From assembly GCF_900105115.1 (NCBI RefSeq), contig NZ_FNRV01000001.1:3581501-3645500 (forward strand): 64,000 nucleotides of DNA, in the 5' to 3' direction. This document shows positions 46,620 through 54,816 of the stretch, one piece after another; the stretch's first letter is position 1, and each line of letters starts with the position of its first letter. The position numbers and the translations under genes are program-made. The notes under the pieces were generated by a model, which saw only the letters and a list, made by a program, of their open reading frames with translations, ran no database searches and had not been told where the DNA came from. Source of the DNA: Pseudomonas mohnii (GTDB lineage: Bacteria > Pseudomonadota > Gammaproteobacteria > Pseudomonadales > Pseudomonadaceae).

Positions 46620-47372
46620 TTATTGGGCCAGGTTCGACGTGCTTTGCCCCACCGCCAGCCCCGCCCGAATCGCCGCCAGGGCCGCCTGGTAATAAGCCTT
46701 GCCCTCTGCCGACTCGGCAAATGTGGCGAACTCTTCCAGTTCTTCATCCGACAGGTCGCGATAGACATACAGCAGGGTGTTGTTCAGGTCGCTGCCGATC
46801 TGCTCCATCAAGCGCTGGCGCTGTCCGTTCAACATGCCTTGCGCCTGGCCGGCGCCGAGCAGGCCGGGGATCATCGCGCTCAGGCTGTCGGCCGCGACAC
46901 CGGCAATCGCCAGGCTGACTTCCGCACCGGCCTCGCGAGCGGGCAGGGCCTGGGCCAGGTGACCGATGATCAACAGGCGGCTGTCGCTGGCCTGCATCTT
47001 CGGCAAGCCCTTGGCGTTTTTCGCCAGTTGATCGCGGCGGGTCGCCAGCAATTCGGCGGCCACGATCTTCTTGCCCAAGGGCGACTGGAAGAAGTTCAGT
47101 GCCGGTTTCGGATCGGCGAGGTTCTTGCGCAGTTGCGATTCGGCGCGCTGGTCCACGGCTTTGGGGTCAAAGCGCTGATTGCTGTTGTTGACCAGTGCCT
47201 GGAACACGGCGGGTGGCAGGCTGCTCTGGTAGCGCTGCTGGGCGGCTGAAAGGGCATCGTTGAAATGCGCGCGTTGCTCTGGCCAGCCGGCGACCTTGTA
47301 CAACTGGTCATGGCCGTCTGCCCAAGCGGGCAAAACGCAGAACATCAGCAGGGAGAAAAGCAAACGGCGCAT
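46620..47372 (-). CDS. DUF2059 exported protein
   Basis: A 250-residue protein with a signal peptide (MRRLLFSLLMFCVLPAWA before DGHDQLYKVAG). The C-terminal region LLYVYRDLSDEELEEFATFA and ESAEGKAYYQAALAAIRAGL is the DUF2059 pattern. The rest is helical. The function is unknown. ATG 47372 follows AGGAG by five bases; the longer frame to 47510 overlaps the divergent gene's promoter and is rejected. It is divergent from the 2OG-oxygenase gene with 108 bp between starts. Confidence 0.75.
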   Translation of the reverse strand: MRRLLFSLLMFCVLPAWADGHDQLYKVAGWPEQRAHFNDALSAAQQRYQSSLPPAVFQALVNNSNQRFDPKAVDQRAESQLRKNLADPKPALNFFQSPLGKKIVAAELLATRRDQLAKNAKGLPKMQASDSRLLIIGHLAQALPAREAGAEVSLAIAGVAADSLSAMIPGLLGAGQAQGMLNGQRQRLMEQIGSDLNNTLLYVYRDLSDEELEEFATFAESAEGKAYYQAALAAIRAGLAVGQSTSNLAQ

Positions 47373-47480
47373 AGGGACTCCTGTCAGCAGGCGACTATTC
47401 TCCGTGTGGCATACGGACTTGTCGAGAATTCGTATCAACCCGCTGCGTGGCTCTGTCGGATTTTCAGGCGCAGGAATACT

Positions 47481-48113
47481 ATGCGCGCCATGCAAATACC
47501 TTCTGATCACCCGTTGCTGTTACGAATCGTCGATGACCTGGCCGCCAATGGCTGGTCGCAGCAGAATATTTTCCTGCCTCTGGATCTGACCCGAGCACTG
47601 GCGGCCGAGTGCCGTAAACGTGCTGCCGAGGGTGAACTGGCCCCGGCTGCGGTAGGGCGCGGGCCCACCTCGGAGATTCGCGAGGGCATTCGCGGCGATC
47701 ATATCCAGTGGATCGAGCCCGGCCAGGCCGGGGCTTGCGACAGCTATCTGGGACTGATGGACAGCCTGCGCGAGGCCATGAACCGCGATCTGTTCCTGGG
47801 CCTGGAAGATTTCGAAAGCCATTTCGCGATGTACCCGCCGGGGGCGTTCTACCTCAAGCACGTCGACCGGTTTCGCGATGACGACCGGCGCATGGTCTCG
47901 GCGGTGGTCTACCTCAACGACGCCTGGCTGCCCGAACACGGTGGTCAGTTGCGCATGTACCTGGATGAAGGTGCGGCATACGATGTGATACCGACTGGGG
48001 GCTGCCTGGTGGTCTTCCTGTCGGGCGAAGTTCCCCATGAAGTGTTGCCTGCGACCCGCGAGCGCCTGTCGCTGACCGGATGGTTCCGGCGTCGCGGCAA
48101 CGAGCCGTTCTGA
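47481..48113 (+). CDS. 2-oxoglutarate/Fe(II) oxygenase (prolyl-4-hydroxylase-like)
   Basis: A 210-residue double-stranded beta-helix oxygenase. The iron triad is His127 and Asp129 in YLKHVDRF and His186 in GEVPHEV; the basic residue for 2-oxoglutarate lies in ATRERLSLTGWF. The region EIREGIRGDHIQWIEP matches P4Hc-domain proteins. ATG 47481 is chosen for AGGA and for the position of the domain; 72 further upstream codons lie opposite the DUF2059 promoter. The substrate is unknown. The DUF523 gene follows after 2 bp, so both are one operon. Confidence 0.82.
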   Translation: MRAMQIPSDHPLLLRIVDDLAANGWSQQNIFLPLDLTRALAAECRKRAAEGELAPAAVGRGPTSEIREGIRGDHIQWIEPGQAGACDSYLGLMDSLREAMNRDLFLGLEDFESHFAMYPPGAFYLKHVDRFRDDDRRMVSAVVYLNDAWLPEHGGQLRMYLDEGAAYDVIPTGGCLVVFLSGEVPHEVLPATRERLSLTGWFRRRGNEPF

Positions 48114-48115
48114 TC

Positions 48116-48610
48116 ATGCAGAAAATTCTGGTAAGCCGCTGTCTGCTGGGGCATCGCGTACGTTACGACGGCGGGGCCAGCGGGCCGTTCGATCCGCTTC
48201 AGGCATGGCTCGACGAAGGCCGCGTCGTGCCGTTGTGCCCGGAGGTCGCCGGAGGATTGCCGACGCCACGGGCCGCTGCCGAAATTCCCGGTGGGCAGGG
48301 TGGTGAGGTGCTGGATGGCCAGGCGTCGGTGCTGACGACCGAGGGTGAGGACGTCAGCGCGCAGTTTCTGAGTGGTGCCCGTCAGGCACTGGCGCTGGTG
48401 CAACAGCACGGCATCGGCATTGCCATCCTCAAGGCCAACAGCCCGTCCTGCGGCAATCTGCAGACCTATGACGGCACGTTCAGCGGGGTGAAAGTCAGTG
48501 GCGAAGGCGTGACGGCTGCACTGCTCAAGCGCCACGGTGTGCAAGTCTTCAGCGAGCTGGAGCTGGCTGAAGCGGCGGCAGCCCTCGCGGCGCTGAACCG
48601 ACCCCTGTAG
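48116..48610 (+). CDS. DUF523 family protein
   Basis: A 164-residue protein with the DUF523 pattern: ILVSRCLLGHRVRYDGGASG, LCPEVAGGLPTPR and LKANSPSCGNLQTYDGTFSG. The conserved cysteines (Cys9, the one in LCPEV, and SCG) suggest a metal or cluster site, but no function is established. It starts 2 bp after the oxygenase gene. It ends in NRPL, and its TAG stop is part of a REPIN end (CCTGTAGG). Confidence 0.8.
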   Translation: MQKILVSRCLLGHRVRYDGGASGPFDPLQAWLDEGRVVPLCPEVAGGLPTPRAAAEIPGGQGGEVLDGQASVLTTEGEDVSAQFLSGARQALALVQQHGIGIAILKANSPSCGNLQTYDGTFSGVKVSGEGVTAALLKRHGVQVFSELELAEAAAALAALNRPL

Positions 48611-48721
48611 GAGCTGGCCTGTCGGATCGCCGCATCGCAGCGATGGTCGTCAACGATAACGCGTGTGAGCTGGGTAAACGCGGCGCACTGCAGTCCTTCG
48701 CGAACAAGCTCGCGCCTACAG
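48605..48721. repeat. REPIN overlapping the DUF523 stop codon
   Basis: Left end CCTGTAGGAGCTGGCCTGTC and right end GCGAACAAGCTCGCGCCTACAG. The left hairpin is degraded, but the outer CTGTAGG/CCTACAG pair is kept. TAG 48608-48610 in the left end is the stop of the preceding gene. Confidence 0.75.
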
Positions 48722-48723
48722 CG

Positions 48724-49308
48724 TCATTGTTTCAGCGTTACACCCGCATCTGCCCCAAACCACTTCTCCTCCAGCGCCTGAAGCCGGCCATCGGCCTTGA
48801 TCCGCTGCAATGCGTTTTCCAGGCTGGCATGAAATGCCGGATTGCCCTTCTGAAACGGAATCGCCAGGTTCACGGGCGAACGGGTTTTCGGCTTCTCTTC
48901 TGTCAGTGATTGCACCAGCAGCATTGAGCGTGGCTCATCCTTCTGCGCGATCAATTGTGCATCGGCGCGACTGTAAGGTTCGCTGAAGTCGAAACGTTCC
49001 TTGAGCGCCGGGGTCTCTGTTATGTGATTGATGGCGATGTCGTACTTGCCGCTTTCGACACCGGTCAGCAAATCGCTGCCGTCGGTGACGACGAAGTCAG
49101 CCCGAACATCCAGTTCGTCGGCGAGCAGTTGACCCAATTCAACTTCGAAGCCCTCAAGCTTGTCGTCTTTCTTGAAATTGAAAAGGGGTGTATTAGCCTC
49201 AAGGGCTATGCGCAGTTCACCGCGGTCGTTGACGTCATCAATTAGTTCGGCATGAGCCAAAGGGCTCAGAAGGGGTAGCAGGCAGATCAGGCCAGGCAGA
49301 AAGCGCAT
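48724..49308 (-). CDS. Compact SBP_bac_3 (amino-acid type) binding protein lacking part of lobe 2
   Basis: A 194-residue exported protein. The signal peptide (MRFLPGLICLLPLLSPLAHA) precedes ELIDDVNDRGELRIALEANT, the usual family start; ETPALKERFDFSEPYSRADA and FQKGNPAFHASLENALQRIK near the end are also typical. Normal members have about 250 residues. Here about 60 are missing between IAQKDEPRSMLL and the final strand-helix, the part that makes most of lobe 2. The frame is clean, so this may be a stable short form. ATG 49308 follows AAAGGAG by five bases. No permease is nearby. Confidence 0.72.
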   Translation of the reverse strand: MRFLPGLICLLPLLSPLAHAELIDDVNDRGELRIALEANTPLFNFKKDDKLEGFEVELGQLLADELDVRADFVVTDGSDLLTGVESGKYDIAINHITETPALKERFDFSEPYSRADAQLIAQKDEPRSMLLVQSLTEEKPKTRSPVNLAIPFQKGNPAFHASLENALQRIKADGRLQALEEKWFGADAGVTLKQ

Positions 49309-49443
49309 GGTCACTCCTTTGAATTTTTTATCGCGACCCTCTGATTCAGGCTCGCTTTGCTATGGTTGTCGAGTGCCTTCGACAACGATTGACCATGAAG
49401 TTGTGATGGTCATGCGGATTTTACGGAAAAACTGGAGAAGAGA

Positions 49444-49869
49444 ATGAAAACCTTTATGTCACGTGCTGCTTTGGCTGGCCTGCTGATGGGCGTTTCTGTG
49501 CTGGCCAGCGCGGCCACAATGGCACCCGAGGGTGCAGTAGTGTCCATTGTTTCTCCCGCGGACGGTGCCACGGTTCCGCAAACTGTCGTTGTCAAATTCG
49601 CTGTCGAGAACATCGCGCTGGCGCCAGCAGGCGATACCACCAAGAACACGGGCCACCATCACTTGTTGATCGATGTCGACAAACTGCCGGCGGCGGGCGC
49701 GCCGATTCCCAACGATGCCAACCACCTGCACTTCGGCAAGGCACAGACCCAGGCTGAAATAACCCTGACACCGGGCAAACACACTCTTCAGCTGGAATTG
49801 GGCGACAGCGGCCATATGCCGTTCGATCCGCCGATCGTCTCGAAGAAGATCACCGTCAATGTGAAATAA
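49444..49869 (+). CDS. DUF4399 exported protein
   Basis: A 141-residue periplasmic protein. The signal peptide ends LASAA before TMAPEGAVVSIVSPADGATV. The domain has NTGHHHLLIDVDKLP and NDANHLHFGKAQTQAEITL, so a cluster of histidines that could bind metal, and ends with HMPFDPPIVSKKITVNVK. DUF4399 has no assigned function. GGAGAAGAG precedes the ATG. It corresponds to PA0315, next to serA in P. aeruginosa, and has its own terminator. Confidence 0.82.
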   Translation: MKTFMSRAALAGLLMGVSVLASAATMAPEGAVVSIVSPADGATVPQTVVVKFAVENIALAPAGDTTKNTGHHHLLIDVDKLPAAGAPIPNDANHLHFGKAQTQAEITLTPGKHTLQLELGDSGHMPFDPPIVSKKITVNVK

Positions 49870-49906
49870 AAAAAGGGAGCCCGCTTCGCTGGGGCTCCCT
49901 TTTTTA
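49868..49906 (+). terminator. Rho-independent terminator after the DUF4399 gene
   Basis: AGGGAGCC (49874-49881) pairs with GGCTCCCT (49893-49900), followed by five T and preceded by seven A, so it could work in both directions. Confidence 0.9.
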
Positions 49907-49907
49907 T

Positions 49908-50087
49908 AGCTGCAAGCTTCAAGCTATAAGCCTCAAGTAAAAGCAGAGGCAAACGCTACTTGCCGCTTGAAGCTTACAGCTTGTAGCTGCTGTTCTAACA
50001 GAAGCTGCAAGCTTCAAGCTATAAGCCTCAAGTAAAAGCAGAGGCGATCGCTACTTGCCGCTTGAAGCTTACAGCTTGTAGCTGCTG
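49908..50087. repeat. Two tandem copies (95-bp period) of a palindromic AGCTTCAAGCT-type repeat
   Basis: Copy 1 starts at 49908 and copy 2 at 50003. Both read AGCTGCAAGCTTCAAGCTAT at the left and end CTTACAGCTTGTAGCTGCTG, so each is a long imperfect hairpin. Over about 84 bp they differ at only two visible positions (GGCAAACGCT against GGCGATCGCT). The second copy ends next to the serA stop codon. A related single element lies at 28446-28540. Confidence 0.85.
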
Positions 50088-51317
50088 CTAGAACAACACG
50101 CGGCTACGGATGGTGCCGTTGACGTGTTGCAGCTTCTCTTGCGCCAGCTCCGAGTACTCGGCGTCTACGTCGATAACCACGTAGCCGACTTTCTCGTTGG
50201 TCTGCAGGAACTGACCGGAAATGTTGATGCCGTTTTCGGCGAAGACCTTGTTGATCTCGCTCATCACACCCGGAATGTTCTCGTGGATGTGCAACAGGCG
50301 GTGCTTGCCAGGGTGAGCCGGCAGGGCCACTTCCGGGAAGTTCACGGACGATACCGAGGTACCGTTGTCGCTGTACTTGACCAGTTTTTCTGCCACTTCC
50401 AGACCGATGTTGGCTTGCGCCTCGGCGGTGGAACCACCGATGTGCGGGGTCAGGATCACGTTGTCCAGGCCACGCAGCGGGCTTTCGAACTCTTCGTCGT
50501 TGGAGCGTGGCTCCACCGGGAATACGTCGATGGCAGCGCCGATCAGGTGCTTGTCCTTGATGGCAGCGGCCAGGTGGTCCAGTTCGACCACGGTGCCGCG
50601 CGCGGCGTTGATCAGGATGCCGCCCTTCTTGATGGCGCGGATTTCCTTCTCGCCGATCATCCATTGGGTCGCAGCGGTTTCCGGCACGTGCAGGGTCACG
50701 ATGTCGGACATGCCCAGCAGCTCGTTCAGGCTGCCGACCTGGGTGGCGTTACCCAATGGCAGCTTGGTCACGGTGTCGTAGAAGTACACCTGCATGCCCA
50801 GGCCTTCAGCCAGGACCGACAGTTGAGTACCGATCGAGCCGTAGCCGACGATGCCCAGCTTCTTGCCACGGATTTCGAAGGAGTTGGCCGCGCTCTTGAT
50901 CCAGCCGCCACGGTGGCAGGAAGCGTTCTTCTCAGGGATGCCGCGCAGCAACAGGATTGCCTCGGCCAGCACCAGCTCGGCAACGGAACGCGTGTTGGAG
51001 TACGGTGCGTTGAACACAGCGATACCGCGCTCGCGGGCCGCGTCCAGGTCGACCTGGTTGGTGCCAATGCAGAAACACCCTACAGCCACGAGCTTTTTCG
51101 CGTGATCGAAGATCTCTTCGGTCAGTTGAGTGCGCGAGCGAATGCCGATGAAGTGAGCATCTGCGATCTTTTCCTTGAGCTGGGCTTCCGGCAGAGAACC
51201 TGTGAGGTACTCGATGCTGGTGTAGCCCGCCGCCTTGAGGACGTCGACAGCCGATTGGTGGACGCCTTCGAGAAGAAGGAACTTGATCTTGCTCTTATCG
51301 AGAGAAGTCTTGCTCAT
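50088..51317 (-). CDS. serA: D-3-phosphoglycerate dehydrogenase
   Basis: A 409-residue SerA, the first enzyme of serine synthesis (3-phosphoglycerate to phosphohydroxypyruvate). The NAD-binding loop is LGIVGYGSIGTQLSVLAEGL, the catalytic histidine is in LTPHIGGSTAEAQANIG, and Arg/Glu partners are in NAARGTVVELDHL and VFPVEP. A C-terminal ACT domain (about 335-409) gives serine feedback, as in the 410-residue E. coli enzyme. ATG 51317 begins the conserved MSKTSLDKSKIKFLLLEGVH. The ribosome site is weak. It is divergent from a D-2-hydroxyglutarate dehydrogenase gene. Confidence 0.95.
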   Translation of the reverse strand: MSKTSLDKSKIKFLLLEGVHQSAVDVLKAAGYTSIEYLTGSLPEAQLKEKIADAHFIGIRSRTQLTEEIFDHAKKLVAVGCFCIGTNQVDLDAARERGIAVFNAPYSNTRSVAELVLAEAILLLRGIPEKNASCHRGGWIKSAANSFEIRGKKLGIVGYGSIGTQLSVLAEGLGMQVYFYDTVTKLPLGNATQVGSLNELLGMSDIVTLHVPETAATQWMIGEKEIRAIKKGGILINAARGTVVELDHLAAAIKDKHLIGAAIDVFPVEPRSNDEEFESPLRGLDNVILTPHIGGSTAEAQANIGLEVAEKLVKYSDNGTSVSSVNFPEVALPAHPGKHRLLHIHENIPGVMSEINKVFAENGINISGQFLQTNEKVGYVVIDVDAEYSELAQEKLQHVNGTIRSRVLF

Positions 51318-51521
51318 CTGCGTAAACCTGTATCCCGGAGAAAAATGGCAGGAAATGGTCAACAGACGCTGACCCGGACGACAAGAATGCCGTCGCCGCA
51401 GAACAGCCGTTGGGCACTATGCTGCGGGGTCGGTATGCTAGCATATGCGCCCCGCTAAACACTCATTCCTGCGACGTGAAGCGTTCTCAGGATGACCATG
51501 AATTGTTCGAGAGTTCTGTCG

Positions 51522-52916
51522 ATGACCAATCCTGCCCTGATTGATGAGCTGAAGACCCTGGTTGAGCCCGGCAAGGTGCTGACCGATGCCGACTCCCTGA
51601 ATGCTTACGGTAAGGATTGGACCAAGCATTTTGCCCCGGCCCCGACCGCCATCGTGTTCCCGAAGACCACCGAACAGGTCCAGGCCATTGTCCTGTGGGC
51701 GAATAAACACAAGGTGGCACTGGTGCCATCCGGTGGCCGTACCGGGCTTTCCGCCGCCGCCGTGGCCGCTAATGGCGAAGTGGTCGTGTCGTTCGACTAC
51801 ATGAACCAGATTCTCGATGTGAACCTCACCGACCGCACCGCCGTGTGTCAGCCGGGCGTGGTGACCGAGCATTTGCAGAACGTGGCCGAAGAAAACGGCC
51901 TGTACTACCCGGTTGACTTCGCTTCGGCAGGTTCGAGCCAGATTGGTGGCAATATCGGCACCAATGCCGGCGGAATCAAGGTGATTCGCTACGGCATGAC
52001 CCGTAACTGGGTGGCCGGCATGAAAGTGGTCACCGGCAAGGGCGACGTGCTGGAACTCAACCGCGACCTGATCAAGAACGCCACCGGCTACGACATGCGT
52101 CAGCTGTTCATCGGCGCCGAGGGCACCCTCGGATTTGTGGTCGAAGCGACCATGCGTCTGGATCGGGCACCTAAAAATCTCACCGCGATGGTCCTCGGCA
52201 CAGCCGATTTCGACTCGATCATGCCGGTGCTGCACGCGTTCCAGAGCAAGCTCGACCTGACCGCCTTCGAATTCTTCTCCGATAAAGCCCTGGCCAAAGT
52301 CATGGCCCGTGGCGACGTGCCGGCGCCGTTCGAAACCGATTGCCCGTTCTACGCACTGCTCGAATTTGAAGCGACGACCGAAGAAGTGGCCAATCACGCG
52401 CTGGAAACCTTCGAGCACTGCGTCGAGCAGGGCTGGGTGCTGGACGGCGTGATGAGCCAAAGCGAAACCCAGCTGCAGAATTTGTGGAAACTGCGCGAAT
52501 ACATCTCCGAAACCATTTCCCACTGGACGCCATACAAAAACGACATTTCGGTCACTGTGTCGAAAGTCCCGGCGTTCCTTAAGGAAATTGACGCGATCGT
52601 CGGCGAACACTACCCGGATTTCGAAATCGTCTGGTTCGGTCACATCGGTGACGGCAACCTGCACCTGAACATCCTCAAGCCCGACAACCTGAGCAAGGAC
52701 GAGTTCTTCGCCAAGTGCGCGACCGTCAACAAGTGGGTATTCGAAACCGTCGAGAAGTACAACGGTTCGATCTCTGCCGAACACGGTGTTGGCATGACCA
52801 AGCGTGATTACTTGACCTACAGCCGTTCCCCGGTTGAGATCGAGTACATGAAGGCCGTCAAAGCGGTGTTCGACCCGAACGGCATCATGAACCCGGGCAA
52901 GATTTTCGCTGTTTGA
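51522..52916 (+). CDS. FAD-linked D-2-hydroxyglutarate dehydrogenase
   Basis: A 464-residue FAD oxidase of the GlcD/D2HGDH class. The PCMH FAD-binding domain (about 40-215) has VALVPSGGRTGLSAAAVAAN and GGNIGTNAGGIKVIRYGMTR; the C-terminal half ends with SAEHGVGMTKRDYL and DPNGIMNPGKIF. In Pseudomonas SerA also reduces 2-oxoglutarate to D-2-hydroxyglutarate, and this enzyme re-oxidises it, pulling the serine pathway forward. Its divergent placement next to serA fits this. ATG 51522 is the conserved start (MTNPALIDELK); ATG 51492 is possible. Confidence 0.88.
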   Translation: MTNPALIDELKTLVEPGKVLTDADSLNAYGKDWTKHFAPAPTAIVFPKTTEQVQAIVLWANKHKVALVPSGGRTGLSAAAVAANGEVVVSFDYMNQILDVNLTDRTAVCQPGVVTEHLQNVAEENGLYYPVDFASAGSSQIGGNIGTNAGGIKVIRYGMTRNWVAGMKVVTGKGDVLELNRDLIKNATGYDMRQLFIGAEGTLGFVVEATMRLDRAPKNLTAMVLGTADFDSIMPVLHAFQSKLDLTAFEFFSDKALAKVMARGDVPAPFETDCPFYALLEFEATTEEVANHALETFEHCVEQGWVLDGVMSQSETQLQNLWKLREYISETISHWTPYKNDISVTVSKVPAFLKEIDAIVGEHYPDFEIVWFGHIGDGNLHLNILKPDNLSKDEFFAKCATVNKWVFETVEKYNGSISAEHGVGMTKRDYLTYSRSPVEIEYMKAVKAVFDPNGIMNPGKIFAV

Positions 52917-52952
52917 TTTCGAATTCAAGCGCTACGAACCAGGAGTCGGTCC

Positions 52953-53618
52953 ATGAGCTATCAGCACCAGTATGTCGACGGTACGCGTATTCATTTCCCG
53001 CTGGGGAAAGTGGTGTGCATCGGCCGTAACTACGCGGAACACGCCAAGGAACTGGATAACCCGGTCCCGACCGAGCCATTGCTGTTCATCAAGCCGGGCA
53101 GTTGCGTGGTGCCTCTGGAAGGTGGTTTCAGCATTCCGGCCGACCGCGGTTCGGTGCATTACGAGGCGGAAATCGCGGTGTTGATCGGCAAGCCATTGTC
53201 GACCAAGCCAAGCCGTGAAGAAGTGCTCGACGCCATCTCCGGTTTCGCCCCGGCCCTGGACCTGACCCTGCGCGACAAGCAGGCCGAGCTGAAATCCAAG
53301 GGCCTGCCCTGGGAAATCGCCAAGTCCTTCGACGGCGCGGCGGTGATTGCACCGTTCGTATCCGGCAGCACCTTCGCCGACCTCACCGACATCGGCATTC
53401 GCCTGACCATCAACGGCGAAGTTCGCCAGGATGGCAACAGCAGCGCGATGCTCAACCCGATCGTGCCGATGATCCAGCACATGGCAGGCTGCTTCTCGCT
53501 GCAGGCCGGTGATGTGATCCTCACTGGCACGCCAGTGGGCGTGGGGCCGTTGAATGTCGGTGATGAGATTGTCCTGGAACTGCCGGGCGCCAGCCGCTTC
53601 ACCAGTAGCGTTCGTTAG
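52953..53618 (+). CDS. Fumarylacetoacetate hydrolase-family protein
   Basis: A 221-residue FAH-fold hydrolase/decarboxylase. KVVCIGRNYAEHAKELDN and the metal ligands in VHYEAEIAVLIGK (Glu pair) and SGFAPALDLTLRD (Asp) are present; LTGTPVGVGPLNVGD is the standard C-terminal segment. Family members act as acylpyruvases, oxaloacetate decarboxylases or 2-keto-diacid hydratases; the substrate cannot be chosen from sequence. CAGGAGTCGGTCC before the ATG is a good ribosome site. It starts 36 bp after the D2HGDH gene, so the two are probably co-transcribed. Confidence 0.85.
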   Translation: MSYQHQYVDGTRIHFPLGKVVCIGRNYAEHAKELDNPVPTEPLLFIKPGSCVVPLEGGFSIPADRGSVHYEAEIAVLIGKPLSTKPSREEVLDAISGFAPALDLTLRDKQAELKSKGLPWEIAKSFDGAAVIAPFVSGSTFADLTDIGIRLTINGEVRQDGNSSAMLNPIVPMIQHMAGCFSLQAGDVILTGTPVGVGPLNVGDEIVLELPGASRFTSSVR

Positions 53619-53637
53619 TCGAGACACCGCTGAATCT

Positions 53638-53667
53638 TGTGGGCGCGCGCTTGCTCGCTCCCACAAG
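53638..53667. repeat. Single REP-like hairpin
   Basis: TTGTGGGCGCGCGCTTGCTC then GCTCCCACAA: a compact palindrome with REP words but no second arm. It lies after the FAH-family gene. Confidence 0.5.
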
Positions 53668-53774
53668 ACGTTCCCGCCATTTCCCGTTTTTTTCACATTC
53701 TGTCTGGATAATTCCAGGGTTTCGGCGTCTGAGCCGATCCCAACTGTGCTATTACCCTTAGCCTGAATTTCTGG

Positions 53775-54713
53775 ATGCATTCTCCGATGGCCACCCAACC
53801 GCTGCTCACGCCGAAACCTGCCCGTCGTTCGCGCTTCGCCATGCGTTGGTATTCCTGGCTTTTGCTGGTCGTCGTCGCTGCCTACGGCCTCGCGTTTGCC
53901 ATGCATTGGGACAATCGTGGCGTGTTGTGGGTGCGCGAGCAGTTCAAGAGCCCGGCCGAGCGCCAGGCGAGCGTCTGGCTGCCGGATTATCGCGCGGTGA
54001 TCGACGCCAAGCCCCTGCCGGGTATGGAAAAGGACGAAGCGTCGGACCTGGCCTACGATCCGCAGACCAAAACCCTGTTTTCGGTCATGGGCAAAAACCC
54101 GTTTCTGGTCGAGTTGACGTTGCAGGGCGATGTGCTGCGCAAAATGCCGCTGGTGGGCTGGAGCAATCCGGAAGGCGTCACGGTGCTGGGTAACGGCTTG
54201 CTGGCCATTGTCGATGAGCGCGCGCACCTGATAACCATCGTCAAGGTCGATGCCGACACCCGCGAGCTGAACATCGCCAACTTCCCGAAATACGACCTCG
54301 GGCCGTCGAAAGACCAGAACAAGGCGTTCGAAGGGGTCACCTGGGACTCGCGCAATCAGCAATTGATGCTGGGCGAAGAGCGCCCGCCAGCATTGTTTAC
54401 CTGGAAAGGCGACGGCAAGGTGCTGACCGGAGACAAGGTCAAGCTTGCCAGTCATGCTCTGGACATGCGCAATCTCTCGGCCCTGGCCATCGATCCGCGG
54501 ACCGGGCACATGCTGGTGCTGTCCGCCGATTCCCACCTGTTGCTGGAGCTGGATAAAAAGGGCGCGCAGGTCAGCTTCATTGCCCTGCTGGGTGGTTTCA
54601 ATGGCCTGAAAAATACCATTCCCCGCGCTGAAGGCGTGACCATGGACGAGGCCGGCACGCTGTACATGGTGAGTGAGCCCAACCTGTTCTACCGCTTCGA
54701 AAAACAACGCTGA
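53775..54713 (+). CDS. SdiA-regulated (YjiK-like) exported/anchored protein, first of tandem pair
   Basis: A 312-residue protein of the SdiA-regulated family, a beta-propeller. A membrane helix (about residues 28-45, SWLLLVVVAAYGLAFAM) is followed by periplasmic propeller repeats such as ASDLAYDPQTKTLFSVMGKN, KAFEGVTWDSRNQQLMLGEE and ALAIDPRTGHMLVLSADSHL, ending AEGVTMDEAGTLYMVSEPNL. Starts at 53775 or 53787 are both possible; neither has a good ribosome site. The function is unknown. A paralogue follows directly. Confidence 0.75.
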   Translation: MHSPMATQPLLTPKPARRSRFAMRWYSWLLLVVVAAYGLAFAMHWDNRGVLWVREQFKSPAERQASVWLPDYRAVIDAKPLPGMEKDEASDLAYDPQTKTLFSVMGKNPFLVELTLQGDVLRKMPLVGWSNPEGVTVLGNGLLAIVDERAHLITIVKVDADTRELNIANFPKYDLGPSKDQNKAFEGVTWDSRNQQLMLGEERPPALFTWKGDGKVLTGDKVKLASHALDMRNLSALAIDPRTGHMLVLSADSHLLLELDKKGAQVSFIALLGGFNGLKNTIPRAEGVTMDEAGTLYMVSEPNLFYRFEKQR

Positions 54714-54816
54714 CCAGCGGCTGTTCCTGCATTGTTTTTCAGCGCTAATGACCTTTAAGCTTGAATTCAGACAGGCGTGATATTTCATCCGCCTGTTTTG
54801 ATTCCGAGCTACCTGA

